Assembly: GCA_021798375.1 (NCBI GenBank)
Contig: JAJZHU010000045.1
Span: 1-11,526 of the forward strand
Origin: Pseudomonadota bacterium
Lineage (GTDB): Bacteria; Pseudomonadota; Alphaproteobacteria; Acetobacterales; Acetobacteraceae
Direction of reading: 5' to 3'
Length of the DNA stretch: 11,526 bases
Part shown: piece by piece, positions 6,194 through 11,526 of the stretch
How positions within the stretch are numbered: the first letter of the stretch is position 1
Layout: each line of letters starts with the position of its first letter
Translations under genes and position numbers: made by a program
Notes under the pieces: generated by a model
What the model was told of the DNA's origin: nothing
Seen by the model: the letters and a program-made list of their open reading frames with translations, nothing else
Databases searched by the model: none

Positions 6194-7180
6194 CTACCCC
6201 GCATACCCCTTCAAATGCCCCTTCCTCCACTGAAACGCCGTCGCCACGATCGTCTCCAAATCCGCGTATCGCGGCCTCCACCCGGTTTCCGTCCGCAGTT
6301 TGGCGGATGACGCCACCAGTGCCGCCGGGTCGCCGGCGCGGCGCTCTCCGATGGAGCGGGGCACTTTCAGACCGCTCACTGCTTCCACCGCGCGGATCAC
6401 GTCAAACACCGAGTGGCCCTCGCCATTGCCGAGGTTATACACCGCGCTGCTGTCATTGATTTGCCCGATGGCGCGCAGATGGGCGTCGGCCACGTCGGCC
6501 ACATGCACATAATCGCGGATGCAGGTGCCATCGCGGGTGGCGTAATCGTCGCCGAACACGACAAGCGGCGGCGCCAGCCCCAGGGCGGCATCGATCGCCA
6601 GCGGGATCAGGTGGGTTTCGGGGTGATGATCCTCGCCCGCCCTGCCTTTGGGGTCGGCCCCGGCGGCGTTGAAATAGCGGATGCGCGCGCTGCGGAAGCC
6701 ATGGATGCGATCGGCCCAGATCAGGGCATTTTCCAGAATATGCTTGCTTTCGCCATAGGGCGAGCCGGGCCGGATGGTGGCGTTTTCGGGGATGGGGATT
6801 TCATCGGGGATGGAAAACAGGTTGGCCGTGGATGACAGCACGAATTTCGGCACTTTGTGACGCACGCAGGCATCGATCAGGCGGATTCCGTTCATGCCGT
6901 TGATCATCAGATAATCGAACGGCCGGCGCATGCTTTCGCCCACCAGCGACAGCGAGGCGAAATGGAACACCGCGTCCCATGGGCCCGCGCCCACCACTTC
7001 GTCCACCGCGGCGCCATCGGCCAGGTCGCCCACGATCAGTCGCGCCGCGGCGGGCACGGCCTCGGCGTGGCCTTGCTGGAGATTGTCGAACACGACGCAT
7101 TCGTCGCCACGGTCGCACAGTGCCAAAACCATGTGGCTGCCGATATAGCCGGCACCGCCGGTGATCAGATAACGTCCCAT
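6194..7180 (-). CDS. galE: UDP-glucose 4-epimerase GalE
   Basis: This NAD-dependent enzyme interconverts UDP-glucose and UDP-galactose, feeding galactose use and surface polysaccharide synthesis. The protein is 328 residues, normal for GalE. The Rossmann motif GGAGYIG is at residues 8-14, the catalytic YxxxK is Tyr142 to Lys146, and the catalytic Ser/Thr position is Thr118 in SSTANLFS. The substrate-binding block FNAAGADPKGRAGEDHHPETHLIP is present in full (given here in family terms as FNAAGAD...PETHLIP). The usual YG after the SST motif is replaced by FS, a variant within the extended SDR family. The ATG at 7178-7180 was chosen because a GAGGA site lies 8 bases upstream; the ATG three codons earlier has no room for a site. 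It lies 57 bases after the dehydratase gene on the same strand. The long hairpin at 6143-6181 follows. Confidence 0.92.
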   Translation of the reverse strand: MGRYLITGGAGYIGSHMVLALCDRGDECVVFDNLQQGHAEAVPAAARLIVGDLADGAAVDEVVGAGPWDAVFHFASLSLVGESMRRPFDYLMINGMNGIRLIDACVRHKVPKFVLSSTANLFSIPDEIPIPENATIRPGSPYGESKHILENALIWADRIHGFRSARIRYFNAAGADPKGRAGEDHHPETHLIPLAIDAALGLAPPLVVFGDDYATRDGTCIRDYVHVADVADAHLRAIGQINDSSAVYNLGNGEGHSVFDVIRAVEAVSGLKVPRSIGERRAGDPAALVASSAKLRTETGWRPRYADLETIVATAFQWRKGHLKGYAG

Positions 7181-7188
7181 ATAATCCA

Positions 7189-7193
7189 TCCTC
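7189..7193 (-). promoter_or_regulatory. Shine-Dalgarno site deciding the galE start
   Basis: This reads GAGGA on the minus strand, 8 bases before the ATG at 7180-7178. The alternative ATG at 7189-7187 overlaps this site, which argues against it. Confidence 0.55.
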
Positions 7194-7237
7194 GATTGCT
7201 CGAAGCACAACAGGCCACAAACCAATGCCTGCCGCAA

Positions 7238-7507
7238 TTACTCCTTGGACACGAGAGCGTGGATTTCGTTGATTTTTTGCGCCAGATCGGCGTCGCGCTG
7301 GGTGATGCCGCCCGCGCTGTGGGTGGAAAGGGTGATCTCCACCACGTTCCAGTTGTTACGCCAATCGGGGTGATGATCCATCGTTTCGGCCACCACGGCG
7401 ATCCGGGCCATGAAACCGAACGCCTGGTTGAAATCGCGAAAGCGGAAACTGCGGTGCCAGGCTTTGCCGTCTGGGGAGAGCGCCCAATCTTTGACCAATT
7501 CGACCAT
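7238..7507 (-). CDS. phhB: Pterin-4a-carbinolamine dehydratase
   Basis: This small cytoplasmic enzyme of 89 residues dehydrates 4a-hydroxytetrahydropterin, recycling the pterin cofactor after aromatic amino-acid hydroxylation. The family motif is complete: E41-T-M-D-H45-H46-P47, then W53 and His63 in STHSAGG, and a downstream Asp (D72/D74). The three active-site histidines 45, 46 and 63 are therefore all present. The start at 7505-7507 has a GGAGA site 7 bases upstream. The gene lies between metY (49-base gap) and galE (57-base gap) on the same strand. No aromatic amino-acid hydroxylase gene is in the window, so a role in phenylalanine breakdown cannot be claimed from context. Such stand-alone copies are common, and some may serve molybdopterin or other pterin metabolism (inference). 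Confidence 0.92.
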   Translation of the reverse strand: MVELVKDWALSPDGKAWHRSFRFRDFNQAFGFMARIAVVAETMDHHPDWRNNWNVVEITLSTHSAGGITQRDADLAQKINEIHALVSKE

Positions 7508-7527
7508 GATGGAATCTCCGGGGAGGT

Positions 7528-7550
7528 GGGGGACGGATGATCCATCCCCC
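7528..7550 (-). terminator. GC-rich hairpin just after metY
   Basis: Arms at 7528-7537 and 7541-7550 form a 10-bp stem with a 3-base loop, starting 6 bases after the metY stop. In the minus-strand transcript the one imperfect position is a U-G wobble, so the stem is continuous. In a plus-strand transcript the same position would be a C-A mismatch. The structure therefore favours a role in the metY RNA, such as attenuation between metY and the dehydratase gene or 3' end protection. It is followed by ACCUCCCC rather than a U run. Confidence 0.5.
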
Positions 7551-7556
7551 TTGGTC

Positions 7557-8843
<1,287 letters not shown>

Positions 8844-8881
8844 GGTCCGGGGATCCCTTTTTACATTCTTTTTGTGTGCAA

Positions 8882-8910
8882 AAATAATTCTACATAAAGC
8901 GCATTATCAA
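8882..8910 (-). promoter_or_regulatory. Possible metY promoter region
   Basis: This is an AT-rich patch in otherwise GC-rich DNA, 39-67 bases before metY. On the minus strand TTGATA (8910-8905) could be a -35 box. Two -10 candidates are seen: TTATTT 17 bases downstream (weak), and the better TAGAAT (8892-8887), which lacks a -35 at the right spacing. Assignment is tentative. Confidence 0.3.
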
Positions 8911-8922
8911 CCCATCGGCGGA

Positions 8923-8948
8923 GCAAGCACAAGGGGGAATCTGCTTGC
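8923..8948 (-). terminator. Inverted repeat after recX, possible weak terminator
   Basis: GCAAGCA (8923-8929) and TGCTTGC (8942-8948) form a perfect 7-bp stem with a 12-base loop, 12 bases past the recX stop. No T-run follows. It could also be an operator upstream of metY, since it lies 80-105 bases before that gene. Confidence 0.35.
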
Positions 8949-8960
8949 CTTCATCCGGCC

Positions 8961-9542
8961 TCAATCCACCTTGTTGCGCCATTCGATCAATTTTTCCTCG
9001 GCCTCTTCGCGCGAAAGCGCGAATAATTCGCGCACCACACGTTCGCCGAAACCGCCGCGCGCCAGCGTGGCCATCTCGCGGCGCTTCAATTCGGGCGTAA
9101 TCCCCGCGCCAAACGGACCCAGACGGCGTTTTTTCGCCGCCACCAGACAGGCGCCGAATTCGCGTTCGGCGTCGGGCACCACCGCGGCCCTGGCGATTGC
9201 GGGCGGCACGCCCTTGGCGGCCAGATGCGCCTGCACCGCCCGGCCCGAGTGCCCCTCGCGGGTCAGACGGCGGCTGCGGCTGGCGGCGAAACCCACATCG
9301 TCGATCACCCCCACGGCCACCAATTTCACCACGATCGGGTCGATCATCGCCTTGGCGGCGGCCACTTGCGCGTTGATCGTGTCGCGATCCCCGCTACGCC
9401 GTGCGCGCTTGGCCCAGTTGTCGATGCGGCGTTCCAACACGCGGGTAAGCCCGGTGCGAGTCGAGGCATAGCGCGCCATATGCGCCATGGCCGCCTCGCG
9501 CAGGCTATGTTCAGAGGGTGGGATAAGGTTCGTATTGCTCAT
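8961..9542 (-). CDS. recX: Regulatory protein RecX
   Basis: RecX binds RecA filaments and modulates their growth during recombination and SOS induction. The protein is 193 residues, mostly helical and basic. It has the RecX three-helix repeats: an N-terminal helical block around LREAAMAHMARYASTRTGLTRVL, a middle block with VGVIDDVGFAASRSRRLTREGHSGRAVQAHLAAKG, and a C-terminal block ending in REEAEEKLIEW. These are given here as family landmarks rather than full motifs. The middle block is the most typical (DD..FA...).  The start at 9540-9542 keeps the whole first helix; a later ATG at 9488 with a better upstream GAGG would cut it. No recA or SOS-box sequence is seen nearby. It is divergent from argD across 106 bases. 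Confidence 0.82.
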   Translation of the reverse strand: MSNTNLIPPSEHSLREAAMAHMARYASTRTGLTRVLERRIDNWAKRARRSGDRDTINAQVAAAKAMIDPIVVKLVAVGVIDDVGFAASRSRRLTREGHSGRAVQAHLAAKGVPPAIARAAVVPDAEREFGACLVAAKKRRLGPFGAGITPELKRREMATLARGGFGERVVRELFALSREEAEEKLIEWRNKVD

Positions 9543-9583
9543 ATTTCAATTCTGCCAAGAGTGCATCGCTTCACGCCAATGGT

Positions 9584-9613
9584 TTGACTTATCAGCACCA
9601 ACGATCCCACAAT
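9584..9613 (+). promoter_or_regulatory. Possible argD-argF promoter
   Basis: TTGACT (9584-9589) matches a -35 box at five of six positions. CACAAT (9608-9613), a partial -10 match, follows after 18 bases. It would start transcription about 29 bases before the argD ATG. No convincing ArgR-type operator was recognised in the 106-base recX-argD spacer. Confidence 0.4.
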
Positions 9614-9648
9614 GCCCGTTTCTGACACAGATTGGAACCGGACCCAAG

Positions 9649-10827
9649 ATGATCGCCGCGCTGATGCCCACCTATAACCGTGCCGACCTCGCTTTTGAGC
9701 GGGGTGAAGGCGCCTGGCTGTGGACAAATGACGGCCGGCGATTCCTCGATTTCGGCGCCGGCATCGCCACCTCCTCGCTGGGCCACGCTCACCCGCATCT
9801 GGTGCGCGCCATCGCCGAACAGGCCGGCAAGGTGATGCATGTGTCGAATTTGTATCGCATCCCGGGGGCCGAGAAATTGGCGCAACGGCTGGTGAATGCA
9901 TCGTTTGCCGACAGCGTTTTCTTCTGCAATTCGGGGGCGGAAGCCAACGAAGGCATGATCAAAATGATCCGCAAGGCGCAAGCCGAATCCGGACATTCCG
10001 AACGTTACCGCATCATCTGCTTCCACGGCGGATTTCACGGCCGCACCCTGGCCACGCTGGCCGCCACCGGCAATGAAAAATATCTCAAGGGTTTCGGCCC
10101 GGTGGTTCCGGGGTTCGACCATGTGCCGCTGAACAATCTCAACGCCCTGCGCGATGCGATCGCCCCTGAAACCGCGGGCGTGATCGTCGAGCCGATCCAG
10201 GGCGAGGGCGGCATCCGCGCCGCCACGCCCGAATTTCTGCGCGGCCTGCGCGCCGCGTGCGATGAATTCGGCCTGATTTTCGGCATCGACGAAGTGCAAA
10301 CCGGGGTTGGCCGCACCGGCACCTTGTTCGCGCACGAGCAATCGGGCATCACCCCCGACGTGATGAGCCTGGCCAAGGGTTTGGGCGGCGGGTTCCCCAT
10401 CGGCGCGGTGCTGGCCCGCGAATTCGTCGCCAAACATCTGGTCGCGGGCACGCACGGCACCACTTTCGGCGGCAATCCGCTGGCTTGTGCCGCCGCCAAT
10501 GCCGTGCTCGATGTGACGTTGGCCGAGGGTTTTCTCGATCATGTGCGCGACATTTCGGCATATTTGCGCGCCGGCCTTACCCGTTTGACCGCCGAATTCC
10601 CCACCATCCTGGCCGATCTGCGCGGCCGGGGCCTGCTGATCGGTTTGGGGTTGCATATTCCCCAGGCCGATTTTGCCGCCGCACTGCTGGCCGAAGGCGT
10701 GCTTTCGGTCAATGCCGGCGATAATGTGGTGCGCCTGTTGCCACCCCTGATTGCCACCCGGGCCGATTGCGACGCGGGCCTCGAACTTATTCACCAAGCC
10801 GTTACAAAATTAGCTGTCAGATCATGA
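9649..10827 (+). CDS. argD: Acetylornithine aminotransferase ArgD
   Basis: This class III PLP aminotransferase converts N-acetylglutamate semialdehyde to N-acetylornithine in arginine synthesis; many homologues also act on succinyldiaminopimelate in lysine synthesis. It has 392 residues, matching the usual 390-405. NSGAEANEG is the cofactor phosphate-binding region, FHGGFHGRT the substrate/cofactor region, Asp214 in IDEVQTG contacts the pyridine ring, and Lys243 in SLAKGLGGG is the Schiff-base lysine. The ATG at 9649 yields the standard N terminus (MPTYNRADLAFERGEG). The frame is open for 54 codons more upstream, but that stretch runs through the recX start region and is not conserved. The stop overlaps the argF start by 4 bases (ATGA), so the two are probably one coupled operon. 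Confidence 0.96.
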   Translation: MIAALMPTYNRADLAFERGEGAWLWTNDGRRFLDFGAGIATSSLGHAHPHLVRAIAEQAGKVMHVSNLYRIPGAEKLAQRLVNASFADSVFFCNSGAEANEGMIKMIRKAQAESGHSERYRIICFHGGFHGRTLATLAATGNEKYLKGFGPVVPGFDHVPLNNLNALRDAIAPETAGVIVEPIQGEGGIRAATPEFLRGLRAACDEFGLIFGIDEVQTGVGRTGTLFAHEQSGITPDVMSLAKGLGGGFPIGAVLAREFVAKHLVAGTHGTTFGGNPLACAAANAVLDVTLAEGFLDHVRDISAYLRAGLTRLTAEFPTILADLRGRGLLIGLGLHIPQADFAAALLAEGVLSVNAGDNVVRLLPPLIATRADCDAGLELIHQAVTKLAVRS

Positions 10828-11526
10828 ACGTAATGCCCAATCCAAAGGCCGCCCGGAAACCCGCGCATTTCCTCGATATTCGCGATTTCGACCGCGCCAC
10901 GCTGCGCCATCTGCTCGATCTTGCCACCCGCCTGAAACACCCGGCCAGCCGGGCCGCGCGCCCCCTGGTGGGCAAATGTCTGGCCCTGATCTTTGAAAAG
11001 CCCAGCACCCGCACCCGGGTGAGTTTTGAAGTGGCGATGCGGCAATTGGGCGGCGACGTGATCACATTGTCGGGCAAAGACATGCAGTTGGGGCGCGGCG
11101 AGACCATCGCCGACACCGCCCGCGTGCTGTCGCGCTATGTCGATGCGATCATGCTGCGCACCGATCGCGTGCACAAAATCGAGGAACTCGCCGCCTATGC
11201 CACCGTGCCGGTGATCAATGGCCTCACCGAAGCCTCGCACCCGTGTCAGATCATGGCCGACGTGCTGACGTTCGAGGAACATCGCGGCCCCATCGCCGGG
11301 CAAGTGATCGCCTGGTGCGGCGATGGCAACAATGTCGCCAACAGTTGGATCGAGGCCGCGACCAGGCTGAATTGCACGCTGCGTCTGGCCACGCCGGATT
11401 CGATGCGCCCCAGCGCCAAGGTGCTGGAATGGGCCAAACGTGAGGGCGGCAAGATCGAATTGGTCAATACCCCCGAAAAGGCCGTCGCCGGCGCCCGCTG
11501 CGTGATCACCGATACCTGGGTTTCGA
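10824..11526 (+). CDS. argF: Ornithine carbamoyltransferase, N-terminal part (3' end outside window)
   Basis: This enzyme makes citrulline from ornithine and carbamoyl phosphate, the next arginine-pathway step shared with ArgD products. The first 234 residues are present and the frame is open to the window edge; the family is usually about 305-335 residues. The carbamoyl-phosphate motif STRTR is at residues 61-65, the HPCQ motif at 139-142, and the window ends in the conserved TDTWVS block. The ornithine-specific HCLP-type motif lies beyond the edge. Even so, the overall sequence and argD linkage clearly favour ArgF over aspartate carbamoyltransferase. The ATG at 10824 overlaps the argD stop; a second ATG at 10833 is also possible and would shorten the protein by three residues. 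Confidence 0.95.
   Translation, partial: MNVMPNPKAARKPAHFLDIRDFDRATLRHLLDLATRLKHPASRAARPLVGKCLALIFEKPSTRTRVSFEVAMRQLGGDVITLSGKDMQLGRGETIADTARVLSRYVDAIMLRTDRVHKIEELAAYATVPVINGLTEASHPCQIMADVLTFEEHRGPIAGQVIAWCGDGNNVANSWIEAATRLNCTLRLATPDSMRPSAKVLEWAKREGGKIELVNTPEKAVAGARCVITDTWVS

Noticed and set aside
8844..8960. SAM-II riboswitch upstream of metY
   Set aside because: A short AAAAAGGG-like stretch before metY recalls the end of that motif. However, the 5' hairpin and the conserved GAUAAA/GCUAAA-type segments of the pseudoknot could not be found at the right spacing.
9487..9648. In-frame N-terminal extension of argD
   Set aside because: It would add 54 residues unlike the family and overlap the divergent recX start. 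The ATG at 9649 gives the standard N terminus.
9592..10797. A 401-codon minus-strand open frame opposite argD
   Set aside because: It is a shadow of argD. It lacks a plausible ribosome-binding site and any known domain, and argD is intact.

Overview
The window is a stretch of a high-GC bacterial chromosome that looks alphaproteobacterial, most likely Rhodospirillales/Acetobacterales-like. This is inferred from gene arrangement (fmt-truA and argD-argF junctions), protein flavour (a patatin of the DUF3734 type, a RecX of the alphaproteobacterial kind) and AT-rich extragenic hairpins. No rRNA, tRNA, CRISPR array, transposase, integrase or phage gene was seen. No new multi-gene system is evident. 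The genes are ordinary metabolic and housekeeping genes, and the more unusual signals lie in the short intergenic structures.

Layout. Positions 1-1154 (+): the 3' end of fmt (initiator tRNA formylation) overlaps truA (tRNA pseudouridine 38-40 synthase). An AT-rich hairpin follows truA. Positions 1226-2356 (+): a cytoplasmic patatin-like lipid acyl hydrolase. Positions 2354-2470: two related palindromic repeats in opposite orientation sit between the patatin gene and the convergent livF, and both stop codons lie inside them.

Positions 2466-6108 (-): a branched-chain amino-acid ABC transporter cassette in the order livH-livM-livG-livF: two permeases, then two ATPases. Its three junctions are two 4-base overlaps and one 45-base gap. 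No substrate-binding protein gene is present in the window. A long hairpin at 6143-6181 separates the cassette from the upstream co-directional genes galE (UDP-glucose 4-epimerase), a pterin-4a-carbinolamine dehydratase gene, metY (O-acetylhomoserine sulfhydrylase) and recX (RecA modulator), all on the minus strand from 6194 to 9542.

Positions 9543-9648 are a divergent intergenic region between recX and argD. Positions 9649-11526 (+): argD and argF, two arginine biosynthesis enzymes overlapping by 4 bases, with argF cut by the window end. The window is gene dense and no gap exceeds about 120 bases. Amino-acid metabolism is the recurring theme (branched-chain uptake, methionine/cysteine, arginine), but the genes form several separate transcription units.
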